From Phenylobacterium sp. (lineage in GTDB: Bacteria; Pseudomonadota; Alphaproteobacteria; Caulobacterales; Caulobacteraceae): a DNA stretch of 64,000 bases. How positions within the stretch are numbered: the first letter of the stretch is position 1; the number at the start of each line of letters is the position of its first letter. Both the position numbers and the translations under genes were made by a program. Positions 23,592-32,666 of the stretch are shown in pieces. Below the pieces are notes generated by a model. It was not told where the DNA came from and did not search any database. It saw nothing but the letters and a program-made list of their open reading frames with translations. The stretch lies in the NCBI RefSeq assembly GCF_030651185.1, contig NZ_JAUSCJ010000011.1, positions 1-64,000 of the forward strand. Reading direction: 5' to 3'.

Positions 23592-24362
23592 TCAGGACTC
23601 CAGCTCCTTGACCTCACCGGAGCCGGAGATGTTCTTTTCCAGCTTCAGGGGCCGGGTCGTCAGCTCGACCTCGCCCGAGCCCGAGATGTCGAGCTTGGCG
23701 CTGGTGCGCGGCGCGATGGTGGCCTCGGCCGCGCCGGAGATGCTCACCTCGGCGCTCTCGGCGTCCAGGCCCGCCAGGTCGGCGTCGCCGGCCCCCGTCA
23801 TGCTGAGCTTCAGCGCCTTGGTCTTGCCGTGGCCGGTGACCTTGGCCATGCCCGTGGTGCTGATCTCCAGGCTGTCCTGATCGTAGGCCTCGATGTTCAG
23901 GCGATCGACGCCCTTCAGCTCGAAGCGGGTGACCTTGGGGGCGGTCATGACGATCTTCAGCCGCCGGTCGGTGTGGGCGACCCCGTCGCTCAGCCGGCCA
24001 CCCGAGAGGGTCAAGGTGTCGACGGAGCGCTTGGGGCCCGTGACGGTGAGCGTGCCGGGACCTTCGCCGCCCTGGGTGAAGGTGACCTCGCCGGGAACGT
24101 CAAGGATCAGGGCGGTCCCACCATCCCAGGCCAGGGTGCGGCTGGTGGTGGCCCACTCCGGATCGTCGCGGTGATGGTTGCGCCAGTTGCTCTGGCGCTT
24201 GCCGTTTTCATCCCAGCCAATGTTCCAGTCGCGGTCCGACCAGTCCCAGTGGTCCCAGCCCTGGGCGGCGACGTCGCGGCCGCCCAGGGCCACGGCGCCC
24301 CCAAGGGTGACGATGCAGGTGAGGAAACCGACGACGGCGATGATGACGAGAAGGCGGATCAT
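23592..24362 (-). CDS. DUF2807 (head-GIN) domain protein
   Basis: 256 aa. An N-terminal membrane or signal segment (IRLLVIIAVVGFLTCIVTLG, aa 2-21) is followed by a His/Trp/Asp-rich linker and a right-handed parallel beta-helix-like domain of short repeats (LSMTGAGDADLAG, VSISGAAEATIAP, LDISGSGEVELTT), typical of DUF2807. It probably resides in the periplasm and no enzymatic role is known. It lies 11 bp after a DUF1700 gene in a PadR-DUF1700-DUF2807 set, a common arrangement. Confidence 0.85.
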   Translation of the reverse strand: MIRLLVIIAVVGFLTCIVTLGGAVALGGRDVAAQGWDHWDWSDRDWNIGWDENGKRQSNWRNHHRDDPEWATTSRTLAWDGGTALILDVPGEVTFTQGGEGPGTLTVTGPKRSVDTLTLSGGRLSDGVAHTDRRLKIVMTAPKVTRFELKGVDRLNIEAYDQDSLEISTTGMAKVTGHGKTKALKLSMTGAGDADLAGLDAESAEVSISGAAEATIAPRTSAKLDISGSGEVELTTRPLKLEKNISGSGEVKELES

Positions 24363-24373
24363 GTCAGGGGCCT

Positions 24374-24940
24374 TCAGGCTTGAGGTTCAATGGCCGGCTT
24401 GAGCAGCCGGTAGTGGAGACGCCCGTACCAGACGAGCAGGTTCACGAAGCCCACGGTCACCAGGCAGAGCACGGCGCCCAGCGACACCGAGCCGGCCATC
24501 AGGCCGATCCCGGCCAGCATGGCCGCGGCCACGCCGCCCGGGGGATCGAGGAACGGCCCGGCGGCGAAGACGAAGCCGCCCGAGCCGAACACCGCGATCA
24601 CCGCCACGAACAGGCCCAGCAGGGTGCCGGCGATGGACAGCACGATGGGCAGCAGGATCAGCAGATCGATGGCGCCGAGGCCCAGCACCGCGAACACCGC
24701 CGAGGCGGCGGCCGAGGGATTGCGCTCGGACTCCCAGCGCTTCAGCCCCGCCTCGGCGCGCAGCTCGCGGGCCAGGCGGCCGGGCTCGCCCAGGGCGGCG
24801 GCCACCTCGGCCTCGGTGCGGCCGGCGGCCTCACCTTCGGCGAAGTGCGCCTCATAGTCGGCGACGATGTCGGCGATGGCGTCGGCGGGCAGGCCGCTGA
24901 GGCCTGCCTTCAGCCGGGCAAGGAACGCCTGGCGGGTCAT
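24374..24940 (-). CDS. DUF1700 (HAAS-type) membrane protein
   Basis: 188 aa. The N-terminal HAAS signalling helix region (RQAFLARLKAGLSGLPADAI and ADIVADYEAHFAEGEAAGRT) is followed by four hydrophobic segments (about aa 80-175). DUF1700 proteins sit beside PadR regulators and are thought to act as membrane transducers. The start overlaps the PadR stop by 4 bp, so coupling is expected. Confidence 0.85.
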   Translation of the reverse strand: MTRQAFLARLKAGLSGLPADAIADIVADYEAHFAEGEAAGRTEAEVAAALGEPGRLARELRAEAGLKRWESERNPSAAASAVFAVLGLGAIDLLILLPIVLSIAGTLLGLFVAVIAVFGSGGFVFAAGPFLDPPGGVAAAMLAGIGLMAGSVSLGAVLCLVTVGFVNLLVWYGRLHYRLLKPAIEPQA

Positions 24941-25260
24941 TGGGCCTCTCCCAGGATGGCGTTGACGGCCTTGGAGAACGAGCTCCAGGCCAGCTTCTGC
25001 TCGGCGAAGCTGGTCTTCCCAGCCTCGGTCAGACGGTAGTATTTGCGCGGCGGGCCCGACGAGGACTCCACTAGGTAGGTGTCCACCAGGCCATCGGCCT
25101 GCATCCGCCGCATCAGCGGATAGATGGTGCCTTCCCCCATATCGATCCCTTCGGCCAAACGGCTGGCGATCTCGTAGGCGTAGTTGTCGCCCCGGGAGAG
25201 GAGCGCGAGCACGCAGAGCTCGAGCACCCCCTTCTTCAGTTGAACTTCCACGGCTTCCAC
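24937..25260 (-). CDS. PadR family transcriptional regulator
   Basis: 107 aa. Winged helix: VQLKKGVLELCVLALLSRGD, YAYEIASRLAEGIDMGEGTI, YPLMRRMQADGLV. The GTG at 25258-25260 is chosen because GGAGG lies eight bases upstream; homologues also start there. PadR proteins repress adjacent genes and often their own. It overlaps the DUF1700 gene. Directly repeated AAGGTA(C/G)TG sequences (25293 and 25313) lie in its promoter region and could be operator parts. Confidence 0.9.
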   Translation of the reverse strand: MEAVEVQLKKGVLELCVLALLSRGDNYAYEIASRLAEGIDMGEGTIYPLMRRMQADGLVDTYLVESSSGPPRKYYRLTEAGKTSFAEQKLAWSSFSKAVNAILGEAQ

Positions 25261-25358
25261 GCGGCCTGCCTCCAAAACCCGCGATCGAACACCGCAAGGT
25301 ACTGCGTCATACAAGGTAGTGGGCGACGCACGATAGTGAATTCTCTGTAAGGCTGAAT

Positions 25359-25379
25359 ATCGTTTGTCTAACAAACGAT
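25359..25379. promoter_or_regulatory. Perfect inverted repeat, possible operator
   Basis: ATCGTTTGT-CTA-ACAAACGAT, a perfect 9+3+9 palindrome 20 bp upstream of the secreted hydrolase start, in the gap shared with the divergent padR gene. It looks like a dimeric repressor site (TetR or PadR type); the protein is not known. Confidence 0.5.
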
Positions 25380-25398
25380 TTGCTGGAGAACGCGGCCT

Positions 25399-26340
25399 AT
25401 GAAGATCATCCCCCTCGCCCTGGTGCTCGCGCTGACGGCGACCCTGGCCCAGGCCCAGGCGCCCGCCGCGACCACCCGTCCCAACATTCTGGCCGTCCCG
25501 GCTGACGCCCCGCCGCAGCACGCCCCGGCGCTCGGCCCCTATGCCGTGACCATCGAGACCGACGCCAGCCTGCCGACCCACACCCTCTATCGGCCCACCG
25601 ACCTGGCGGCGGTGAAGGGCAAGCTGCCCATCGTCGCCTGGGGCAACGGCGCCTGCGCCAATTCCAGCGAGCGGTTCACCCCCTTCCTCACCAAGATCGC
25701 CAGCCACGGCTTCCTGGTGGTGGCCATCGGGCCGAAGGACGCCCCGCCCTGGACGCCCAATGCGGCGCCCGGCCAGGGCGCGCCCATCGTCGCGCCCAAG
25801 ACGAGCGCCAGCCAGCTGATCGACGCCATCAACTGGGCGGAGGCCCAGAACGCCAAGAGGGGTCCCTATAAGGGCCGCATCGACACCAAGGCCGTGGCGG
25901 TGATGGGTCAGTCCTGCGGCGGCCTGCAGGCCATCGAAGCCTCGTCCGATCCCCGAGTGAAGACCACGGTGGTCTGGAACTCCGGCGTCATCATCGACCA
26001 GGGCGGCATGCCCAAGCTGTCCAACGCCACCAAGGACAGCCTGAAGGCCTACCACGCCCCGGTGGCCTACTTCATCGGCGGCCCGGTGGACGTGGCCTGG
26101 CCCAACGCCAACGACGACTTCGCCAGAATCACCGCCGTCCCGGTGTTCATGGGCAACCTGAGTGTCGGCCATGGCGGCACCTATCGCCACGTGAACGGCG
26201 GTTGGTTCGGCGAGGTGGGGGCGGCCTGGCTGGCCTGGCGCCTGAAGGGCGACAAGGGCGCCGCCAGGCTGTTTGAAGGTCCGGGGTGCGGCCTCTGCGT
26301 CGCGCCGGAATGGAAGATTCAGAAGAAGAACATGGACTAG
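25399..26340 (+). CDS. Secreted alpha/beta hydrolase
   Basis: 313 aa. Signal peptide MKIIPLALVLALTATLAQAQ (cleavage near aa 18-20). The fold has LPIVAWGNGACAN (oxyanion side) and the nucleophile elbow VMGQSCGGLQA (Ser in GQSCGG). The C-terminal GHGGTYRHVNGG region likely supplies the catalytic His. The enzyme resembles poly(ester)/triacylglycerol-type hydrolases of the dienelactone superfamily; the substrate is uncertain. A palindrome lies just upstream of the start. Confidence 0.8.
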   Translation: MKIIPLALVLALTATLAQAQAPAATTRPNILAVPADAPPQHAPALGPYAVTIETDASLPTHTLYRPTDLAAVKGKLPIVAWGNGACANSSERFTPFLTKIASHGFLVVAIGPKDAPPWTPNAAPGQGAPIVAPKTSASQLIDAINWAEAQNAKRGPYKGRIDTKAVAVMGQSCGGLQAIEASSDPRVKTTVVWNSGVIIDQGGMPKLSNATKDSLKAYHAPVAYFIGGPVDVAWPNANDDFARITAVPVFMGNLSVGHGGTYRHVNGGWFGEVGAAWLAWRLKGDKGAARLFEGPGCGLCVAPEWKIQKKNMD

Positions 26341-26457
26341 GGGGCCTGCCTCCGCCGGTTGAGGCCGCTTCAACTTTCGCGATCAAACGGCGTTCTTCGA
26401 ACGTTGCGTTTACGCTTCCCGCCTAAGAGTTCGCCTCAAACGCGGGGGACGATTTCC

Positions 26458-29154
26458 ATGCCGGCAGAGCGTGCGAACAACACGCCGACGGAGCACGGCC
26501 TGATGATCCAGTGGCTGTTCACCAACAGTCAGGAGCTGTTGCTCGTCATCGGTCCCGACGCCCGCTTCAAGCTGGTGAACCCGGCCTGGACGGCGGCGAC
26601 CGGCTGGGCCAGCGACGAGATCCTCGGCAAGTCCGCCGCCGACTTCGTTCATCCCGACGACATGGACGCCTTCGGCAAGTTCGCCGAACAGCTGATCGAG
26701 ACCCGCACCGGCCAGAACCTCGCCCGCATGCGGATGAAGGACGGGTCCTACCGCTGGTTCGAGGGCCGAAGCCAGCTCACCGACGACGGGCACATCATCG
26801 GAACCCTGCGCGACGCCACCCAGGACCGGGAGCGCCAAGCCGAGTTGGAGGATGCCCGCCGCACCCGCCTGCTGCTTTCGGAGAGCGCGGGCGTCGGCAC
26901 CTGGTCCTTCGAGCCGGCCGGCGAGCACCTCGACTGGTCCGACGATATCCTCGCCATCACCGGCTACAGCCGCGACGAGATGGACAGCGCTGACGCCTTC
27001 CGCGAGATCCTGCATCCCAATGAGGCCGAGGCCGTCCGGGCCGCCTTCAACCGCGGCATCCTGGAGGGTGTTCCCCAGACCCTCGAACACCGGATGCGCA
27101 ACAAGGACGGTCGCTGGTCCACCTGGCGCGCCACCTTCCATTGCGAGCCCCGACCGGGGGGTGTCTTCGCGCTCAACGGGATGTCGCAGGACATCACCGA
27201 GATGATCGCCGCCCGCGACGCGGCCGTGGCCGCCGAGCGCCAGATTCGCCAGCTCATCGAGAACGCCCCATTCGCGGTGGCCATGTTCGACCGCGATCTG
27301 CGCTACCTGATGATCTCCAACCGCTGGCGGCACGCCTTCGGTCTGGGGCACCGCGAACACCTGGGCCGGCGGCTCGACGAGGTCTTTCCCGACGTACCGC
27401 GCAAGTTTCTGGCCGCCCAGCGCCGGGTCCTCGAGGGGGAGGTGGTATCCAGCAAGGAAGACCGCTTCACCGACAGCCAGGGTAACCGCCACTGGGTGCG
27501 CTGGGAGGTTCGACCCTGGCTGGACGCCTCGGGCGAGATCGGTGGCATGTTGGCCTATGTCGACGACATCTCGGCGGTGGCCAGCGCCCGGCGCGAGGCC
27601 CAGACCAACGCCCGGCGGCTGAAGGTGGCACTCAGCGCCGCCGACGCCGGGGTCTATGAGATCGACCACGTCAACAAGACCTTCTGGGCCAGCCCGGAAT
27701 TCAAGAAGCTGATCGGCCGCTCCTCACGCAGCTATGGCGACGCCCTGAAGCTGAACTTCCCCAAGTTCCACGCCGACGACATGGAGGGCGTGCGTCAGGC
27801 CTTCCTCGATATCAACGCCGACCGCCGCAAGTCGGGCGAAGCCTTCGAGGCCCGCATCATGACCCCCTCCGGCGAGGCCCGCTGGATGCGGGTCTTCCAC
27901 CACCTCAAGCGCGACGCCAAGGGCCGCTGGCTCAAGGGCGTCGGCCTGGTCCACGACTTCGACCAGCGCAAACGCCAGGAGCTGGCCCTCATCGAGGCCC
28001 AGGAGGCCGCCCAGGCCGGCGCTGAGGCCAAGGCCGCCTTCCTGGCCAATATGAGCCACGAGATCCGCACGCCGATGAACGGGGTGATGGGGGTCCTGCA
28101 CCTGCTGAAGACCGAGAGCCTCAGCCCGGACGGCCGGGCCATGCTGGAGGAGGCCCTGTCCTGCGGCCAGATGCTGGCCGAGTTGCTGAACGACGTCATC
28201 GACTTCTCCAAGATCGAGGCCGGCGCCCTGGCCCTGGCCGAGGAGTCCGTCGATCCGGCGGCGCTCATCCAGGGGGTCACCCGCCTGCTGCGGCCCCAGG
28301 CCGAGGCCAAGGGGCTGGAGCTGAAGCTGGAGGGTTTGGCCGATCTCGGCTGGGTCTTCACCGACCCGGTTCGCCTGCGCCAGGCGCTGTTCAACCTGGT
28401 GGGCAATGCGGTGAAGTTCACCCTGGAAGGACAGGTCACCGTCCGGGCCGCCCTGCACAACACCAGCGCCGGCCGGATGCTGCGCTTCGAGATCGCCGAC
28501 ACCGGGGTCGGCATTCCGGCGGACGCTCAAGGCCGCATCTTCCAGCGCTTCGACCAGGGCGACGCCTCCACCACCCGAAAGTTCGGCGGCTCGGGCCTGG
28601 GCCTGGCCAGCACCCAGAAGCTGGCCCAGATGATGGGCGGCGCCGTGGGCTTCACCTCGGTGGAGCACCAGGGATCGGTGTTCTGGCTGGAGGTCGCCGC
28701 CCCCAGCGCCGAGCCCGTGGCCGCCGTAGCCGACACCGGCGAGCCGGTGCTGGAGGGGCTGCACATCCTGGTGGTCGAGGACAATTCCACCAACCGCATG
28801 ATCGCCACCAAGCTGCTGGAGAATCTGGGCGCCAGCGTCGAGACCGCCGCCGACGGCCTGCTGGGGGTCGAGGCCGCGGCCCGCGGCGGCTTCGACCTGA
28901 TCCTGATGGATGTCCAGATGCCCGGCATCGACGGCCTGGAGGCCTGCCGCCGCATCCGGGCCCTGGGCGGCCCTGTGGCCCGGACCCCGATCGTGGCCCT
29001 GACCGCCAATGTGCTGTCCCACCAGCACCAGTCCTACCTGGAGGCCGGCATGGACGGCGTGGTGGGCAAGCCGATCTCGCCCACCTCCCTGCTGACCGAG
29101 ATCGCGCGGCTGAGCGGGCCGGCGGAAGCCTTGCCGGAAGAGGCTGTGGCCTAG
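26458..29154 (+). CDS. Multi-PAS hybrid histidine kinase
   Basis: 898 aa, no membrane helix. Four PAS-like domains (about aa 15-140, 140-270, 270-390, 390-515), HisKA with LANMSHEIRTPMNG (H534), an ATPase domain (FNLVGNAVKFTLEG, GGSGLGLAS) and a terminal receiver (ILVVEDNSTNRMIA, D818 in LILMDVQMPG). A cytoplasmic sensor with a phosphorelay; the partner phosphotransferase could be ChpT-like, but no dedicated partner lies nearby. The start is the ATG at 26458, close to the sole strong upstream sequence; the frame is open for another 33 codons. Confidence 0.88.
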   Translation: MPAERANNTPTEHGLMIQWLFTNSQELLLVIGPDARFKLVNPAWTAATGWASDEILGKSAADFVHPDDMDAFGKFAEQLIETRTGQNLARMRMKDGSYRWFEGRSQLTDDGHIIGTLRDATQDRERQAELEDARRTRLLLSESAGVGTWSFEPAGEHLDWSDDILAITGYSRDEMDSADAFREILHPNEAEAVRAAFNRGILEGVPQTLEHRMRNKDGRWSTWRATFHCEPRPGGVFALNGMSQDITEMIAARDAAVAAERQIRQLIENAPFAVAMFDRDLRYLMISNRWRHAFGLGHREHLGRRLDEVFPDVPRKFLAAQRRVLEGEVVSSKEDRFTDSQGNRHWVRWEVRPWLDASGEIGGMLAYVDDISAVASARREAQTNARRLKVALSAADAGVYEIDHVNKTFWASPEFKKLIGRSSRSYGDALKLNFPKFHADDMEGVRQAFLDINADRRKSGEAFEARIMTPSGEARWMRVFHHLKRDAKGRWLKGVGLVHDFDQRKRQELALIEAQEAAQAGAEAKAAFLANMSHEIRTPMNGVMGVLHLLKTESLSPDGRAMLEEALSCGQMLAELLNDVIDFSKIEAGALALAEESVDPAALIQGVTRLLRPQAEAKGLELKLEGLADLGWVFTDPVRLRQALFNLVGNAVKFTLEGQVTVRAALHNTSAGRMLRFEIADTGVGIPADAQGRIFQRFDQGDASTTRKFGGSGLGLASTQKLAQMMGGAVGFTSVEHQGSVFWLEVAAPSAEPVAAVADTGEPVLEGLHILVVEDNSTNRMIATKLLENLGASVETAADGLLGVEAAARGGFDLILMDVQMPGIDGLEACRRIRALGGPVARTPIVALTANVLSHQHQSYLEAGMDGVVGKPISPTSLLTEIARLSGPAEALPEEAVA

Positions 29155-29218
29155 CCGCTTCCAACCCCGCCCACGCCAATGCTAGACCTTGGCCACAAAG
29201 AGCTCGGGGGAGAGACGT

Positions 29219-30886
29219 ATGGCGGCAGTTGAAGAGGCCCAGGCGCCGAAGAAGGCTTCGTTGCGCACGGTGGTGGCCGCCTCGGCCGCCGGGACCACCT
29301 TCGAGTGGTACGACTTCTTCGTCTTCGGCAGCCTGACCCAGGTCATCTCCAAGACCTTCTTCTCCGGCCTTCCAGAGACCGCCGGCTATATCGCCGCCCT
29401 GGCCCTGTTCGGCGCCGGCTTCGCCTTCCGGCCCCTGGGCGCCCTGGTCTTCGGCCGCATCGGCGACCGGGTGGGGCGCAAGGGCGCCTTCCTGTTCACC
29501 GTGGTGCTGATGGGCGGGGCCACCGTGGCCATCGGCCTGCTGCCCTCCTACGCCCAGGCGGGTATCATTGCGCCGGCCCTGCTGGTGCTGATGCGCATCC
29601 TGCAGGGCTTCGCGCTGGGCGGGGAATACGGCGGGGCCGCCATCTACGTGGCCGAGCACGCGCCCCCCGGCGCCCGTGGCCGCTCCACCAGCTGGGTGCA
29701 GACCTCGGCGGCGTTCGGCCTGTTCGCCGCCCTGCTGGTGATCCTGGTGACCCGGGTGATCGTCGGCCGCTACTTCGGCCCCGAGGCCTTCGACGCCTGG
29801 GGCTGGCGCATCCCGTTCCTGTTCTCGGCCGGCCTGCTGGCCATCTCCATCTTCATGCGTCTGAAGCTCTCCGAGAGCCCGGCCTTCGCCAAGATGAAAG
29901 AAGAGGGCGAGATCGCCAAGGCCCCCTTCACCGAGGCCTTCGGAACCTGGAAGAACCTGAAGATCGTGCTGCTGGCCCTGGTGGCCATCATGTTCGCCCA
30001 GGGCGCCGTCTGGTACACCGCCTTCTTCTACACCCAGACCTTCATGGACAAGTTCCTCAAGGTCCCGGCCGAGACCATCAACATGCTGATGATGGCCGCC
30101 ACCGCGGTCAGCGCCATCTTCTACGTCGCCTTCGGCTGGCTGTCGGACAAGGTGGGCCGCAAGCCGGTCATGCTGTTTGGCATGACCCTGATGCTGATCG
30201 CCTACTTCCCCGGCTTCCACATGCTGGCCAAGACCGCCAACCCGGCGCTCGCCGAGGCCGAGGCCCGCACCCCCATCGTGGTGGTGGCCGACCCGACCGA
30301 GTGCTCCCTGCAGTTCGACCCCGTGGGCAAGGCCGCCTTCACCTCCTCCTGCGATATCGCCAAGAGCACGCTCGCCAACGCCGGCGTCTCCTATGACAAC
30401 CAGAAGGCCGCGCCGGGCGCCAAGGCCCAGGTGAAGATCGGCGAGACGGTCATCGAGTCGGCCTCCATCGCCGGCCTTTCCAAGGACCAGGCCAAGGCCG
30501 CGAAGGCGGAGATCGAGGGCCGCATCAAGGGCGGGTTGAAGGCCGCCGGCTATCCGGAAAAGGCCGATCCCGCGCGGATGAACCTGCCCGGCGTGTTCGG
30601 GGTGCTGATGGTGTTCGTGATCGCCGCCACGGCCCTGTTCGGGCCCATCGCCGCGACCCTGGTGGAGCTATTCCCCACCCGCATCCGCTACACCGCCATG
30701 TCCCTGCCCTACCATATCGGCACCGGCTGGGTCGGCGGGTTCGTGCCCTTCACCGCCTTCGCCATCGTGGCGGCGGTGGGCAACATCTATTCCGGCCTCT
30801 GGTACCCCTTCGCCTTCACGGCGATCTCGGTGGTCACCTGCCTGCTGTTCCTGCCAGAGACCAACAAGCGGTCCCTGCACGACTAG
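29219..30886 (+). CDS. MFS transporter of the metabolite:H+ symporter (MHS) family, with periplasmic insert
   Basis: 555 aa, 12 predicted helices. The MFS signatures FGRIGDRVGRKGAF (loop 2-3) and GWLSDKVGRK (loop 8-9) fit the MHS group (ShiA, ProP, KgtP), proton-driven importers of organic acids or osmolytes. Between helices 9 and 10 there is an insertion of about 120 residues (aa 337-459), rich in Ala/Lys, with cysteines C362 and C378, on the periplasmic side. Typical MHS proteins are about 430 aa. The start has GGGGGAGAGACGT before the ATG. Confidence 0.88.
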   Translation: MAAVEEAQAPKKASLRTVVAASAAGTTFEWYDFFVFGSLTQVISKTFFSGLPETAGYIAALALFGAGFAFRPLGALVFGRIGDRVGRKGAFLFTVVLMGGATVAIGLLPSYAQAGIIAPALLVLMRILQGFALGGEYGGAAIYVAEHAPPGARGRSTSWVQTSAAFGLFAALLVILVTRVIVGRYFGPEAFDAWGWRIPFLFSAGLLAISIFMRLKLSESPAFAKMKEEGEIAKAPFTEAFGTWKNLKIVLLALVAIMFAQGAVWYTAFFYTQTFMDKFLKVPAETINMLMMAATAVSAIFYVAFGWLSDKVGRKPVMLFGMTLMLIAYFPGFHMLAKTANPALAEAEARTPIVVVADPTECSLQFDPVGKAAFTSSCDIAKSTLANAGVSYDNQKAAPGAKAQVKIGETVIESASIAGLSKDQAKAAKAEIEGRIKGGLKAAGYPEKADPARMNLPGVFGVLMVFVIAATALFGPIAATLVELFPTRIRYTAMSLPYHIGTGWVGGFVPFTAFAIVAAVGNIYSGLWYPFAFTAISVVTCLLFLPETNKRSLHD

Positions 30887-30890
30887 AGTG

Positions 30891-30922
30891 GCTCAAGCGG
30901 TCAGCGAGCTGACCGCTTGAGC
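30891..30922. repeat. 14-bp perfect hairpin at convergent gene ends
   Basis: GCTCAAGCGGTCAG-CGAG-CTGACCGCTTGAGC. It overlaps the last nine or so codons of the phosphotransferase gene. It may act as a bidirectional terminator, but no T run follows on either strand. Confidence 0.6.
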
Positions 30923-31900
30923 GAAGGCCTGCGTCTTCATCCCGGCAAGGGCCTCGGCCAGCCGCGCCTTGCCATAGGCGACCTGACCGTCCCAACCGTC
31001 GAGGACAAAGGTCCCGGCGCCGAGGCCCTGGTGGATCTCGGCCAGGGATGGGCCGTCCAGCCCACCGGCTACCCGCTCGCCCGGCCTCTGCCGCGCCACC
31101 GCCGTCAGCATGATCAGGCCGTAGAACAGGTGGTTCACCTGCCGCATGACCACCTGCCGCGCCCGCTGCCGGGCGTCCGGCGCCTGGCCGAAATAGGTGC
31201 GCAGCAGCAGGTCTTCCTCAGCTTGGCTGTGGGTGATGAAGTTGGCGAGCGTCGCCAGGTCGACGTGCCTGTCGGCCAGGAACGCGCTCTCCCAGTCGAT
31301 GAACCACAGCCGCCGCCCGTCATAGAGGATGTTGCGCGGGTTCAGGTCGTTGTGGCTGGAAACAAGGTCGGTCGGTTCGGTGCGATAGATCGCCCGAACC
31401 CGGCGGTAACGGTCCAGCAGGTCCGAGGTCGCCTCAGGCGCCAGCAGGCCCGTCGCCTGGAACCCCTCGAGGACGGCGTCCATCCCCTCCATATAGTCCA
31501 CCAGCGGCGGGAAGGCCGGCGCCTGGTGCAGGGCGCGGATCGCCTGGGCGGCCTCGACAATCAGATCTTCGCGGGTTCCGGCATAGTCCAGGGCCCAGGA
31601 CTGCTCGGGGATGAACTCCATGATCGCCACCCCGTCCGTGGCGTCGGCATAGCGGACCCGGGGCGCCAGGCAGGCCTGGGCGGCGATGGTCATACAGCGA
31701 TACCAGCGGTGGGGGTCCTTGACGTCGTCGCGCTGCGTCTCGAGCCGCAACAGATAGGCGATGCCCCCCACTCGGATCCGATAGGTCAGGGCGCCCGAGA
31801 GCCCGCCCCTGACCGGGGCGACACTGTCCATCTCCGTCGTGCCGAACGCAGCCATCAGGGCGCGGTCGACGGCGGGCTGTTTAGCGTGGGGAATGGACAT
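30893..31900 (-). CDS. Aminoglycoside phosphotransferase/choline-kinase family protein
   Basis: 335 aa. Kinase-like motifs: SHNDLNPRNILYDG (Brenner motif with the catalytic Asp) and LWFIDWESAF (Mg2+-binding Asp). The N-lobe has VRGGLSGALTYRIRVGG. The family phosphorylates small alcohols such as choline, ethanolamine, thiamine or aminoglycosides; the substrate is not inferable. A thiamine-kinase-like assignment is also possible. Its last codons lie in a strong palindrome (30891-30922) shared with the convergent transporter gene. Confidence 0.8.
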   Translation of the reverse strand: MSIPHAKQPAVDRALMAAFGTTEMDSVAPVRGGLSGALTYRIRVGGIAYLLRLETQRDDVKDPHRWYRCMTIAAQACLAPRVRYADATDGVAIMEFIPEQSWALDYAGTREDLIVEAAQAIRALHQAPAFPPLVDYMEGMDAVLEGFQATGLLAPEATSDLLDRYRRVRAIYRTEPTDLVSSHNDLNPRNILYDGRRLWFIDWESAFLADRHVDLATLANFITHSQAEEDLLLRTYFGQAPDARQRARQVVMRQVNHLFYGLIMLTAVARQRPGERVAGGLDGPSLAEIHQGLGAGTFVLDGWDGQVAYGKARLAEALAGMKTQAFAQAVSSLTA

Positions 31901-31928
31901 GGGGCGGCTCCGGTGCAGCGCCGCCTTT

Positions 31929-31965
31929 TACCCGGATATAAACATCAGTCAATAATACCCGGATA
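31929..31965. promoter_or_regulatory. Duplicated TACCCGGATA element
   Basis: Two copies of TACCCGGATA (31929-31938 and 31956-31965), 27 bp apart, in an AT-rich 50-bp gap. They lie 29 bp or more upstream of the phosphotransferase start and just after modB. A regulator site or promoter element is likely; identity unknown. Confidence 0.45.
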
Positions 31966-31970
31966 AATAC

Positions 31971-32666
31971 CTATGTGGCCCCGCGGGACGTCCGGGTCGC
32001 CAGCCGCCCCACCAGGTCGGAGATCAGCACCGCCCCGATGGCCAGCGCGGCGGCCACCAGGCACAGCACGCCGGCCCGCACCTCGTCCCCCGGCGACTGG
32101 GTGGCGCCATAGATGGCGGCGGGCAGGGTCAGGGTCTCGCCGGGGATGGCGGCGACAAAGGTGATGGTGGCCCCGAACTCCCCCAGCGCCTTGGCGAAGC
32201 CGAGGATCGCGCCGGCCGCCACGCCGGGCAGGGCCAGCGGCAGGGTGATGCGGAAGAACCGCACGAGGGGCGGGGCGCCCAGGGTCCGGGCCACCTCATC
32301 GACCTCCTTGTCCAGGGCCTCGATGGCCAGCCGCATGGGCCGCACCATCAGCGGAAAGGCCATGATCCCCGCCGCCAGGGCCGCCCCGGTCCAGTCAAAG
32401 GCGAAGACGATCCCGACCCTCTCCAGGGCCTCGCCGATCAGGCCGCGCCGCCCGAACAGCAGCAGCAGGACATAGCCGGTGGCCACCGGCGGCAGGACCA
32501 GCGGCAGGGTGACCAGCACGTCCAACAGCACGCGAACAGCAAACCGCCCCCGCGCCTGGGCCATGGCCGTGACCAGCGCCAGCGGCAGGCCAAGGGCCGT
32601 CGCCGCCAGGGCCACCTTCAGGGACAGCCGCACGGCGGCCCAGTCGTCGGGGGTGAGCAGGATCAC
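31971..32666 (-). CDS. modB: Molybdate ABC transporter permease ModB
   Basis: 231 aa, five to six hydrophobic helices. The EAA loop sequence GAPPLVRFFRITLPLALPGV and the N-terminal VRLSLKVALAATALGLPLAL match ModB/CysTWU-type permeases. Coupled to ModA and ModC it imports molybdate. Neither modA nor modC is visible in this window, so it needs partners elsewhere or a shared ATPase. It overlaps the siroheme-synthase-like gene upstream by 4 bp. A sulfate permease role cannot be fully excluded. Confidence 0.83.
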   Translation of the reverse strand: MILLTPDDWAAVRLSLKVALAATALGLPLALVTAMAQARGRFAVRVLLDVLVTLPLVLPPVATGYVLLLLFGRRGLIGEALERVGIVFAFDWTGAALAAGIMAFPLMVRPMRLAIEALDKEVDEVARTLGAPPLVRFFRITLPLALPGVAAGAILGFAKALGEFGATITFVAAIPGETLTLPAAIYGATQSPGDEVRAGVLCLVAAALAIGAVLISDLVGRLATRTSRGAT

